DNA of 6,344 bases from Candidatus Poribacteria bacterium (GCA_003645735.1 QNBQ01000106.1:1-6344); one strand, 5' to 3'; shown: positions 1 to 6,263, numbered from the stretch's first letter. Made by a program: numbers and translations. Notes: generated by a model not told the origin, from the letters alone.

Positions 1-738
1 TTACTCCTCGACCGTTCCGACGACGACCTCTACCTCGTCCCTGTTCTTGATCTGCTCGACCAGCCCGTCACGGATGAAGACGATCCTGTTCGAGACGTCG
101 ATCATCTTCAGGTCGTGGGTGTTGGTGATGACGGTGACGCCCCTCTCCTCGTTCATCTTCTTGATCAGGGTTATGATCTCCCTTCCGGTTTTGAGGTCGA
201 GGTTGGCGGTCGGCTCGTCGGCGAGGATGATGGCGGGGTCGTTGGCCAACGCCCTGGCTATGGCCACCCTCTGCTGCTGTCCTCCTGAAAGCTCGTATGG
301 CTTGTGGTGGAGCCTGTGGCCCAGCCCGACCATCTCAAGAAGTTTAGACGCCTTCTCTATCCTCTCGCTTTTGGAAAGCCCGGCGAAGATCATGGGGAGC
401 ATGACGTTTTCCAGCGCGGTCATGACGGGGATCAGGTTGAAGGTCTGGAAGATGTATCCGATCTTGTGACATCTGAGCCAGGCCAGCTCGAAGGTGTCCA
501 GCTCGCTCATGTCCTGCCCCTCTATGTAGACCTTGCCGGAGGTGGGCTTGTCCAGGGCGCCTATCATGTTGAAGAGGGTGGTCTTTCCCGAGCCCGACGG
601 CCCCATTATGGAGATGTATTCGCCCCGTTTGATCTCGAGCGTTATCCCCCTCAGCGCCCTGACTATGGTGCTGCCCATCTTATACTCTTTGACGAGGTTT
701 TCGACCTTGACGACCACGTCATCCGCCAGTTCGGGCAT
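1..738 (-). CDS. ABC transporter ATP-binding protein, MacB/LolD-type
   Basis: This cytoplasmic ATPase should power the FtsX-type permease encoded just upstream. The protein is complete, with a TAA stop at positions 3-1. Counting from the ATG at 738 (245 residues), all ABC motifs are present: Walker A GPSGSGKTT at 46-54, Q-loop glutamine at 98 (IGYIFQTFNL), signature LSGGQQQR at 150-157, Walker B IILADEP at 170-176, D-loop NLD at 179-181 and H-loop histidine at 208. The alternating pattern around LVKEYKMGSTIVRALRGI and the ending with a short acidic tail are typical of the MacB/LolD/FtsE-like branch, which works with FtsX-fold permeases in lipoprotein extraction, efflux or mechanotransmission rather than classical uptake. 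A GTG at 744 would also be in frame, but the Shine-Dalgarno site lies only 1 nt before it and 7 nt before the ATG, so ATG is preferred. The substrate cannot be told from the sequence. Confidence 0.95.
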   Translation of the reverse strand: MPELADDVVVKVENLVKEYKMGSTIVRALRGITLEIKRGEYISIMGPSGSGKTTLFNMIGALDKPTSGKVYIEGQDMSELDTFELAWLRCHKIGYIFQTFNLIPVMTALENVMLPMIFAGLSKSERIEKASKLLEMVGLGHRLHHKPYELSGGQQQRVAIARALANDPAIILADEPTANLDLKTGREIITLIKKMNEERGVTVITNTHDLKMIDVSNRIVFIRDGLVEQIKNRDEVEVVVGTVEE

Positions 739-740
739 GA

Positions 741-1400
741 TCACACCTCCACCCTCATCGCCTCGGCCGGGGGCATCTTGGCCGCCTTATACGCCGGCCC
801 CGCCGCTCCTATCACCGAGAGGATCACCCCCAGCAGGCAGGCGGCGGCTATTATGGCCAGGATCTTCAGCCCCGGGAAGAAGACGAAGGTGTCGAGGCCG
901 TAGTTTTTGAGGTTGACGAGCACGGCCGTCAGAAGGCCTATCAGGGCTCCTATAAACGCGCCGGCCAGCCCTTGGAAGCCCGACTCCAACAGGAAAAGCT
1001 CGACTATGAACCTGTCGAGGGCGCCGAGGCATTTCATCGTCCCTATCTCCCGGAACCTCTCGGTGACGGCCATCAGCATCGAGTTGGCTATCCCCACGAC
1101 GCAGACGATGAGGGACATCGATATCAACCAGATGCTCTGGGGGGATATACTGCCGGCCTCCTTGGCCTCCTGGGCCGCCAGGATGTCGATCTCCGCCTCG
1201 CGGGCGCCGCGGTTGGCCTCGACGTTGGCCGATATCGTCGCGCTCGCGACGACCGACACCAGGAAAGCGATCCCCAGCGATATGCCGGCGGTTGTTATAA
1301 GCGACCTCCAGAACCTGATCCTCAGGCTTTCGAAGCTGATCTTAATAGCCTCCGTCAAGGGGAGCTGGATCTGCCGTTTGATCCCTCTTTCCTGGGCCAA
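741..1400 (-). CDS. minimal FtsX-type ABC permease
   Basis: This inner-membrane subunit is the probable partner of the ATPase encoded 2 nt downstream. The protein has 219 residues. Four hydrophobic segments are visible at about 33-57, 88-112, 131-162 and 178-203. The FtsX-family signature between segments 2 and 3 is clear (TERFREIGTMKCLGA, 113-127), as is the family's C-terminal ending (GPAYKAAKMPPAEAMRVE, 201-218). Most MacB-type permeases are near 400 residues because a large periplasmic domain lies between the first two membrane segments. Here that stretch is only about 30 mostly polar residues (58-87), so the extracytoplasmic domain is essentially absent. The start is TTG at 1400, chosen because GGAGGTG lies 7 nt upstream. 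The gene begins 30 nt after the RNase P RNA gene and has no obvious promoter of its own. The substrate is unknown, and a further partner protein supplying the missing outer part is possible. Confidence 0.88.
   Translation of the reverse strand: MAQERGIKRQIQLPLTEAIKISFESLRIRFWRSLITTAGISLGIAFLVSVVASATISANVEANRGAREAEIDILAAQEAKEAGSISPQSIWLISMSLIVCVVGIANSMLMAVTERFREIGTMKCLGALDRFIVELFLLESGFQGLAGAFIGALIGLLTAVLVNLKNYGLDTFVFFPGLKILAIIAAACLLGVILSVIGAAGPAYKAAKMPPAEAMRVEV
746..750 (-). promoter_or_regulatory. Shine-Dalgarno site of the ABC ATPase gene
   Basis: On the minus strand GGAGG ends 7 nt before ATG 738-736 but only 1 nt before the in-frame GTG 744-742. The spacing selects ATG as the start. The site lies within the last codons of the permease gene, which suggests translational coupling of the two subunits. 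Confidence 0.75.
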
Positions 1401-1407
1401 GGCTCAG

Positions 1408-1414
1408 CACCTCC
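1408..1414 (-). promoter_or_regulatory. Shine-Dalgarno site supporting a TTG start
   Basis: On the minus strand GGAGGTG ends 7 nt before TTG at 1400-1398, which fixes the unusual start of the permease. The GAGG part can pair with CCTC just upstream across the loop GGCCG, a 4-bp stem that may lower initiation slightly; that stem is weak and its role is a guess. Confidence 0.7.
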
Positions 1415-1430
1415 GGCCGAGGATTTGAAG

Positions 1431-1833
1431 GCGCGCCCGGAGCAGGTCGATAAGCCGGATTCTGTCCCCCAGCCGGTTGCCCGGTCTGGGGTGGCGGTCA
1501 TTCATCTGGGGCCTGTGTTGCCACAGGCCTCAAGCGGCCGAACCCGAGGGCGTTGGGCGGGCCGTCCCATGCCCTCCTATTTGGCCTTGCTCCGGGTGGG
1601 GTTTGCCAAGCCGACCGCCTCTCGGCGGCCGCTGGTGGTCTCTTACACCACCTTTTCACCCTTGCCTGGCCCCTGTCGAGGGGGCCTTCGGCGGTCTGTT
1701 TTCTGTGGCACTTTCCATCGGGTCACCCCGACCTGGGCGTTACCCAGCACCCTGGCCCGAGGAGTCCGGACTTTCCTCACCCGCCACCCCAGAAGAGGCG
1801 GCGAGCGCGACCGCCTGACCTGCTCCGGACGCC
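1431..1833 (-). ncRNA. rnpB: RNase P RNA, bacterial type A
   Basis: This is the catalytic RNA of RNase P, which removes 5' leaders from precursor tRNAs. All five universally conserved regions can be read on the minus strand: GAGGAAAGTCCGGACTCC (1778-1761), GTGCCACAGAAAACAGACC (start of 1711-1690), AAGGGTGAAAAGGTGGTGTA within 1663-1631, AGATGAATGACCGCC within 1509-1493 and ACAGAATCCGGCTTATC (1465-1449). The ends are set by helix P1, in which 1833-1817 pairs with 1448-1433 over about 14-16 bp. Stem 1529-1510 has 8 bp closed by a GCAA tetraloop (P18), and 1628-1615 is closed by GAGA (P12). The overall plan, including a P15-P16 region with AGGCCAAATAGGAGGGC, matches the ancestral type A. The length of about 403 nt is close to the 377 nt of E. 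coli. The exact ends are inferred from P1 and the promoter. At the loop that binds the tRNA CCA end the usual GGU appears as GGG. Confidence 0.97.
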
Positions 1834-1840
1834 ACCCTTT

Positions 1841-1869
1841 AATATACCATACCCTCAAAGGCCAGTCAA
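1841..1869 (-). promoter_or_regulatory. sigma70-type promoter of rnpB
   Basis: On the minus strand -35 TTGACT (1869-1864) and -10 TATATT (1846-1841) are separated by exactly 17 bp. The expected start point, 6-8 nt after the -10 box, falls at about 1835-1833. This coincides with the first nucleotides of helix P1 of the RNase P RNA, so promoter and RNA end support each other. The promoter may also serve the ABC genes by read-through. Confidence 0.87.
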
Positions 1870-1909
1870 GAACCGGCGCTGGAAGGGCATTCGAATCCTC
1901 CCCCCTATG

Positions 1910-1925
1910 CCCGGCTCCAGCCGGG
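1910..1925. repeat. perfect 16-bp dyad between divergent promoters
   Basis: CCCGGCT, two C bases, then AGCCGGG: 7-bp arms that are exact reverse complements. The right arm ends immediately before the -35 TTGACA of the GNAT promoter, and the dyad is about 40 bp upstream of the rnpB -35. It lies outside both transcripts, so it is better explained as a protein-binding site on DNA than as an RNA hairpin. The binding protein is unknown, and chance in G+C-rich DNA cannot be ruled out. Confidence 0.5.
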
Positions 1926-1954
1926 TTGACAGCTCCCCCTCTTTCCCCTAGAAT
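1926..1954 (+). promoter_or_regulatory. sigma70-type promoter of the GNAT-glycosidase operon
   Basis: A perfect -35 TTGACA (1926-1931) and a -10 TAGAAT (1949-1954) are separated by 17 bp. Transcription should begin near 1961, giving a short leader of about 25 nt before the GTG start at 1986. It is divergent from the rnpB promoter, with 56 bp between the two -35 boxes. Confidence 0.85.
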
Positions 1955-1966
1955 ACCGGGTGAAAC

Positions 1967-1980
1967 CCCCTGAGGAGGGG
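1967..1980 (+). promoter_or_regulatory. small leader hairpin overlapping the Shine-Dalgarno site
   Basis: CCCCT (1967-1971) can pair with AGGGG (1976-1980) around the loop GAGG. The Shine-Dalgarno element GAGGAGGGG (1972-1980), 5 nt before the GTG start, sits partly in the loop and partly in the 3' arm. Five base pairs is little, so any effect on translation would be modest. The ribosome site itself is well supported. Confidence 0.4.
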
Positions 1981-1985
1981 AAACG

Positions 1986-2924
1986 GTGATTAGAAAGCTT
2001 GAAAGCTCGGATGTCCCGGAACTGGTCGAGAAGTGGAACCGAAGCTTGATCCACGACCCCATAACCGAGGAAAAGTTCAGATACGCCGTCCTGGAGGATC
2101 CGAACTGCGAGGCGGCGGGGAACCTGGTCGCCGTGGATCAAGGCGGGATAACCGGGTTCGTAAGCGCCGTTGTCAGGGAGGGGATCAAGGGCAGGGACGG
2201 CAGGGGTAGACCCGAGGAAAAGGATGACGGCTACATAAAGGCCATCTTCGTAGACGAAGGCCGGGCGGATCACGATGAGATAGGACGAGAGCTGATCGAA
2301 GCGGCGGAGGGATACATCAAATCGAAGGGCAAAAGAGTTGTCAAGGTCGTTCTCTACACCGGCAGATACCTCTTCCCCGGCGTAGATCTCCGATATGAAC
2401 GGCTGTTGAGGCTGTTTGAGGCGATGGGGTATCGGAGGATAGCGACGATAGACGACCTGGCCGTGGATCTCCGTAGCTACGCGCCGACGGAGTATCAGCT
2501 TGAGGCGAAGAGGAGGGCGGAGAGGCTGGGGGTGAGGGTGGAGGGATACCGGCCTGAGATGCTCGACGCGATGCGCCGGTTCGTCGAGAAGCTGAACATG
2601 CCCCACTGGTTCCCCGAGGGATGGGAGCAGAGGTATGCGGAGGAGAGGGGGAACACGCTCGTCGCATTGAAAGGAGGCGAGATTGTGGGCTGGGCCAACT
2701 TCGGGACGGGCGAGGGACGCGGATGGTTCGGGCCGATAGCTGTGCTGGAGGAATACAGGGGGAACGGGATCGGCTCGTGGCTGCTTATGGAGTCGTGCCT
2801 GAGGATGAAGGAGGCGGGCGCCCCCATGGCGATAGCCAGCTGGGCGGCGACGGGGTTCTATCTGAAAAACGGCTGGCATATCCACAGGCAATACGCCGCC
2901 TTCAGAAAAGAGCTTGGGAGGTGA
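1986..2924 (+). CDS. tandem-domain GNAT family N-acetyltransferase
   Basis: This is a probable cytoplasmic acetyl-CoA-dependent acyltransferase of 312 residues built from two GNAT folds. The C-terminal domain (about 185-312) has an intact acetyl-CoA loop, VLEEYRGNGIGSWLL at 253-267, matching R-x-x-G-x-G with R258, G261 and G263, and a motif-B-like FYLKNGW at 291-297. The N-terminal domain (about 1-165) keeps the order of elements (AIFVDEGRADHDEIGRELIE from 86, then an FEAMGYRRI strand at 144-152), but its loop lacks the arginine and first glycine, so it probably does not bind acetyl-CoA normally. The segment TGRYLFPGVDL (125-135) resembles a PGVD motif I associate from memory with tandem GNATs. 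The start is GTG with a strong Shine-Dalgarno 5 nt upstream. The next gene follows after 6 nt and its ribosome site, GGGAGGTGA, overlaps this stop codon, so the two are coupled. The substrate is unknown; an amino sugar or peptide amine is possible given the neighbour. Confidence 0.85.
   Translation: MIRKLESSDVPELVEKWNRSLIHDPITEEKFRYAVLEDPNCEAAGNLVAVDQGGITGFVSAVVREGIKGRDGRGRPEEKDDGYIKAIFVDEGRADHDEIGRELIEAAEGYIKSKGKRVVKVVLYTGRYLFPGVDLRYERLLRLFEAMGYRRIATIDDLAVDLRSYAPTEYQLEAKRRAERLGVRVEGYRPEMLDAMRRFVEKLNMPHWFPEGWEQRYAEERGNTLVALKGGEIVGWANFGTGEGRGWFGPIAVLEEYRGNGIGSWLLMESCLRMKEAGAPMAIASWAATGFYLKNGWHIHRQYAAFRKELGR
2916..2924 (+). promoter_or_regulatory. Shine-Dalgarno site of the hydrolase gene, overlapping the GNAT stop
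   Basis: GGGAGGTGA contains the GNAT stop codon TGA at its end and lies 6 nt before ATG 2931. The next upstream in-frame codons of the hydrolase frame run into that TGA, so ATG 2931 is the first usable start, and the two genes are almost certainly translated from one mRNA. Confidence 0.8.
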
Positions 2925-2930
2925 ACGGCG

Positions 2931-5900
2931 ATGATCCTCCTGCTGGCGCTGCTCATCCCTGCCCTGGCCGTTCGGATCGAGGGGACGGTCAGGTTATCGG
3001 AGATAGGGCTTTACCGCGTGGGGTATCGGATAGGCGACGGGAAGCCGGTCGATCTGGGCCTGGGCTGGACGGGCCATTTCGAGCCCGTGGCGGGCGTCTC
3101 CTACACCGTCTGGGAGGAGCAGGACGGCGTCCCGACGATCCTCCTCCACTGCCCCTGGAGGAGGGGCGGGGGAACCGCCTGGGTCGATTACCACCTCCGC
3201 CTGCCCGAGGGGAGGAGGGCGAAGCTCGTCTTCGGATGCTCGATGTGGAGGAAACCCGAGATCCAGAGGGGGAGCGACGGGGTCACCTATGCGGTCTACC
3301 TGAACGGGAGGGAGGCTTTCAAGAAGCACATACGGAGGTTCGATTGGGAGTGGCACGAGATAGATCTGTCGAAATTCGCCGGAAAGGAGCTGACGCTGAG
3401 GCTTGAGGTCGGCCCCGGCCCGAGGAACAACCCCTCCTGGGATTACTCGCTGTGGGGCGACCCCATGATAGTCGTGGAGGGTGAAGCTCCCCGGCCAAAG
3501 CCGCCTGAGGTCTTGAAGGTCACGCTCGAAGGGCTGTCCAACGACCCCTCCCTCGGGGTTAAGCCCTCGGTCCACTACCGCTTCTCCAACGGGGCGGAGC
3601 GGGTCGGCGATGAGTTCAGGTTCATCTACGACGGCGAGGATTGCGAGTTGATCTACGTTGTTCGGCCCCGGGAAGGCGTCTTCCCCGCCGAGGTGGAGGT
3701 GAGGCTCGACGATGAGGAGCCGTTTTACGCCTTCAAGCCCGGTTACGTCGAGCTTGAGGGCGGGAGGGTTGAGGTGAAAGGCGTCGAGGTCGAATCGTTC
3801 GAGGACGGGAGGCTGAGGCTTCTCTACGCGTTCGGATGTGGCGACGAGGTCAAAAGGGGTGAGGGAACGTTCTGGATCGAGGGCAAGACGCTGTTTTTCG
3901 AGTTCAGAACTTTCGAGGGATGGGCGTCGAAGGTCGAGTTCGGCGGCCCGGTGGCGGGTCTGAGGAGGTCGATCTTCGTCCCCTATCTCTTCGAGACGGG
4001 CGTCTTCTACCTCCCAACTCAGAGGGCCTTCTGCTCCGTCTACCTCGACTTCACCCGCTCCGACGCCTCGTATCTGAGGCCGACCGCCTCTTTTTACCTG
4101 AGGAAGACCGACGGGACGCGCAACCCCGTCCGGGATGTGTGCCTCTTCACCGTCTCGCGCGAGTTCCCCGAGGTTCTGAGGAACATCCCCTGGGAGCCGT
4201 CGCCCTATTTCGACCTGATCGGCGACAGGGTCGTCTTCGACATCTGGGGCGGGCACTTGGCGGAGGATGCCGAATGGGTGAGGGAGCTTTCGAGCTACGG
4301 GATATCGAAGGCGATAATGCTCAAGCATGTCTGGCAGCGATACGGCTACGACAACGCCCTTCCCACGACCGTCCCCGCCAACCCCGATCTGGGCGGCGAT
4401 GAGGGGGCAAAGAAGCTGTCGAAGGCGTGCAGGGATGCGGGATGGCTCTTCGCGCTGCACGAGAACTACATCGATTTCTACCCCAACTCGCACGAGTGGA
4501 ACCCCGATGAGGTGGCGCTCAACCCCGACGGCAGCTGGCGTAAAGCTTGGTTCAACAGGGGAACCGGCATACAGAGCTATGCCTACAAGAACTGGGCGAT
4601 GGCAAAATACGCGCGGAAATACTCGCCCGAGATACACCGGAGATACCGAACCACCGCCTGCTTTTACGACGTCAACTCCTGCGCCCCGCCTTGGCTGCAT
4701 CTGGACTGCGACGCGCGGGAGCCGGACGCGGCGATGTTTAAGGGGAGGATGAAGGGGAACCTGGAGCTGTTCAAGGTGGCGAGGGAGGCGCACGAGGGGC
4801 CGTTTTTCGGGGAGGGCAACAAGCATTTCTGGTGGGCCGGCCTGGTGGACGGGGTCGAGGCGCAGGTCGTCAGGAAGGAGTGGGCGCCGTGGCTGGTCGA
4901 TTTCGACCTCCTGAAGATACACCCGCAGATGGTCAACCACGGGATGGGATACTGGAGCAGGTGGCAGGACGACCCCAAGGGGTATTGGCGCGGAATGCCC
5001 TCCCCGGAGAAGATGGACAAATACAGGGCGATGGAGCTGGCCTTCGGACACGCCGCCTTTATCCCCACCGAGCTTTGGAGATGCCTGGATTGGGTCCTCA
5101 AGGAGTATTACCTGACTCGCCCCGTTCAGGCGAGATATACAAGGGCTAAGGCGAGGAGGATACTCTACGAAGTAGACGGGCAGCTCGTCCCCTCATCGGT
5201 CGCCCTGGCGCTGGGGGCGCCGCTCGAAAGGATCTTCGTCGAATACGATTCGGGCCTGAGGCTCTGGGTCAACGGGTCGGAGGGGATCTGGGAGGTGGAG
5301 GGCAGGAAGCTTCCGCAGTTCGGCTTCCTGGCGCTGGCCGACGATTTCGAGGCCTGGACGGCCCTTGAGCCGGGAGGCGAGTTCGCGGTCGACTTCTGCC
5401 TCGAAGGGCGCAAGGGGCGGGTGGAGACGCTCTTCGCCAACGGCAGGGGTTTTCCGCCTGAGAGGGGCAAGATAGCCGAGGTCTCGCCCTCGGTCGAGCT
5501 CCAGCCGATGGCCCCCCGGAGGTTCAGGATAACCTACAGGTTCAAAGTCGGGAGGAGAGCGTTGGAGGAGGTCACCTCCCGCGACCTGACCGTGTTCGTC
5601 CACTTCGTCAACTTCGAGGTCTCCGACAGGGACGACGGGATAGTCTTCCAGCACGACCACAGGCCGAAGCTGCCCACGACGAGGTGGGAGGCGGGGGCAG
5701 AGGTCGTAGATGGACCGTATGAGGTGGAGGTTCCGGAGGGCGTGCCGGACGGCAGATACGAGATCAGGCTTGGGCTTTACGACCGGAAGGGGAGGGTCAT
5801 GATCGAGGGGCTGGACGACGGCTCGGCGCGCTATAAGGTCGGGACGCTCGTCTTAAAGGGCGGGCGGATCTCCTTCGAGCCGCCGCCATCGGAGGTCGAG

Positions 5901-6218
5901 GTGGGCGTTCGCGGCAGGGTGAACTTCGAAAGGAAACCGATCGATTTCGGTTACCTCATCACGGCGGGGGTGGTCATCCTGAGGAGGGCAGGGGAGGGTA
6001 GGTTCGAGCTGATAACCCACCCGCGGGACGCCGAGTTCGAGATCGGCCTGAGGCCGGGGATGATCGACGAGGGGTTCGAAGGAGGGATCGCGATAGAGGC
6101 CTTCTCGAAGGACGGACGATCGCTCGGTCGCGTCGATCTGCGGCGTGAAAGGGAGATCATTTGGTTCCGAACCGTTCCGGACGCTGCCCGTTACCTCATC
6201 GCCCCTCAGCGCCCCTGA
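2931..6218 (+). CDS. exported multidomain glycoside-hydrolase-like protein
   Basis: The protein has 1095 residues. It begins with a very short hydrophobic leader (MILLLALLIPALA, possible cleavage after residue 13) and so is probably exported. Residues 15-185 look like a carbohydrate-binding jelly roll (VYLNGREAFKKHIRRFDWEW, then DLSKFAGKELTLRLEV). Residues 195-420 are beta-rich. Residues about 425-740 look like a TIM barrel of the loosely defined GH101/GH129-like or DUF5696-like type: HVWQRYGYDNALP (466-478), LHENYIDFYPNS (509-520), CFYDVNS (577-583) and GPFFGEGNKHFWWAG (623-637). Asp579 and Glu628 are candidate nucleophile and acid/base. Residues 745-845 form a beta module with LWVNGSEGIWEVEGRKLPQFGF (begins 778). 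Residues 855-980 form another sandwich (VFVHFVNFEV; VPDGRYEIRLGLYD), and 985-1095 is a further beta-rich tail. It is coupled to the GNAT gene upstream. Family placement is from motif resemblance, and the substrate is unknown. Confidence 0.8.
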   Translation: MILLLALLIPALAVRIEGTVRLSEIGLYRVGYRIGDGKPVDLGLGWTGHFEPVAGVSYTVWEEQDGVPTILLHCPWRRGGGTAWVDYHLRLPEGRRAKLVFGCSMWRKPEIQRGSDGVTYAVYLNGREAFKKHIRRFDWEWHEIDLSKFAGKELTLRLEVGPGPRNNPSWDYSLWGDPMIVVEGEAPRPKPPEVLKVTLEGLSNDPSLGVKPSVHYRFSNGAERVGDEFRFIYDGEDCELIYVVRPREGVFPAEVEVRLDDEEPFYAFKPGYVELEGGRVEVKGVEVESFEDGRLRLLYAFGCGDEVKRGEGTFWIEGKTLFFEFRTFEGWASKVEFGGPVAGLRRSIFVPYLFETGVFYLPTQRAFCSVYLDFTRSDASYLRPTASFYLRKTDGTRNPVRDVCLFTVSREFPEVLRNIPWEPSPYFDLIGDRVVFDIWGGHLAEDAEWVRELSSYGISKAIMLKHVWQRYGYDNALPTTVPANPDLGGDEGAKKLSKACRDAGWLFALHENYIDFYPNSHEWNPDEVALNPDGSWRKAWFNRGTGIQSYAYKNWAMAKYARKYSPEIHRRYRTTACFYDVNSCAPPWLHLDCDAREPDAAMFKGRMKGNLELFKVAREAHEGPFFGEGNKHFWWAGLVDGVEAQVVRKEWAPWLVDFDLLKIHPQMVNHGMGYWSRWQDDPKGYWRGMPSPEKMDKYRAMELAFGHAAFIPTELWRCLDWVLKEYYLTRPVQARYTRAKARRILYEVDGQLVPSSVALALGAPLERIFVEYDSGLRLWVNGSEGIWEVEGRKLPQFGFLALADDFEAWTALEPGGEFAVDFCLEGRKGRVETLFANGRGFPPERGKIAEVSPSVELQPMAPRRFRITYRFKVGRRALEEVTSRDLTVFVHFVNFEVSDRDDGIVFQHDHRPKLPTTRWEAGAEVVDGPYEVEVPEGVPDGRYEIRLGLYDRKGRVMIEGLDDGSARYKVGTLVLKGGRISFEPPPSEVEVGVRGRVNFERKPIDFGYLITAGVVILRRAGEGRFELITHPRDAEFEIGLRPGMIDEGFEGGIAIEAFSKDGRSLGRVDLRREREIIWFRTVPDAARYLIAPQRP

Positions 6219-6226
6219 CGCAGGGG
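6212..6226 (+). terminator. possible weak terminator hairpin after the operon
   Basis: CCCCTG (6212-6217) pairs perfectly with CAGGGG (6221-6226) around the loop ACG, including the stop codon of the hydrolase gene. Only TTC follows, so this is not a standard U-tract terminator. A second, weaker stem, GCCC/GGGC (6240-6252), is followed by GG and TTTT (6255-6258). Termination may be incomplete or depend on Rho. Confidence 0.3.
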
Positions 6227-6233
6227 TTCAAGC

Positions 6234-6263
6234 TTGACAGCCCGTCCGGGGCGGTTTTATGAT
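6234..6263 (+). promoter_or_regulatory. sigma70-type promoter at the right edge
   Basis: A perfect -35 TTGACA (6234-6239) is followed after 18 bp by TATGAT (6258-6263). The start of transcription would be near 6270. It begins 15 bp after the stop of the hydrolase gene and points at the gene entering at the right edge. The -35 and the next two bases (TTGACAGC) match the GNAT promoter. Confidence 0.7.

Noticed and set aside
1880..1918. tRNA-like stretch with TTCGAATCC
   Set aside because: The bases flanking the T-loop do not form a 5-bp T stem and there is no acceptor, D or anticodon arm in the right places.
1477..1973. Open frames on both strands across the RNase P RNA
   Set aside because: Conserved RNase P RNA regions and helix P1 explain 1431-1833 fully. 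The frames have no ribosome sites or recognisable domains.
1905..2891. Minus-strand open frame of 328 codons opposite the GNAT gene
   Set aside because: It lacks any family motif and runs against a gene with a strong promoter, ribosome site and intact GNAT signature.
2994..5051. Long open frame on the minus strand inside the hydrolase gene (685 codons)
   Set aside because: It is antisense to a protein with clear domains. The predicted protein is low-complexity, rich in P, L, R and V, with no motifs. Long antisense frames are expected in G+C-rich DNA with this codon bias.
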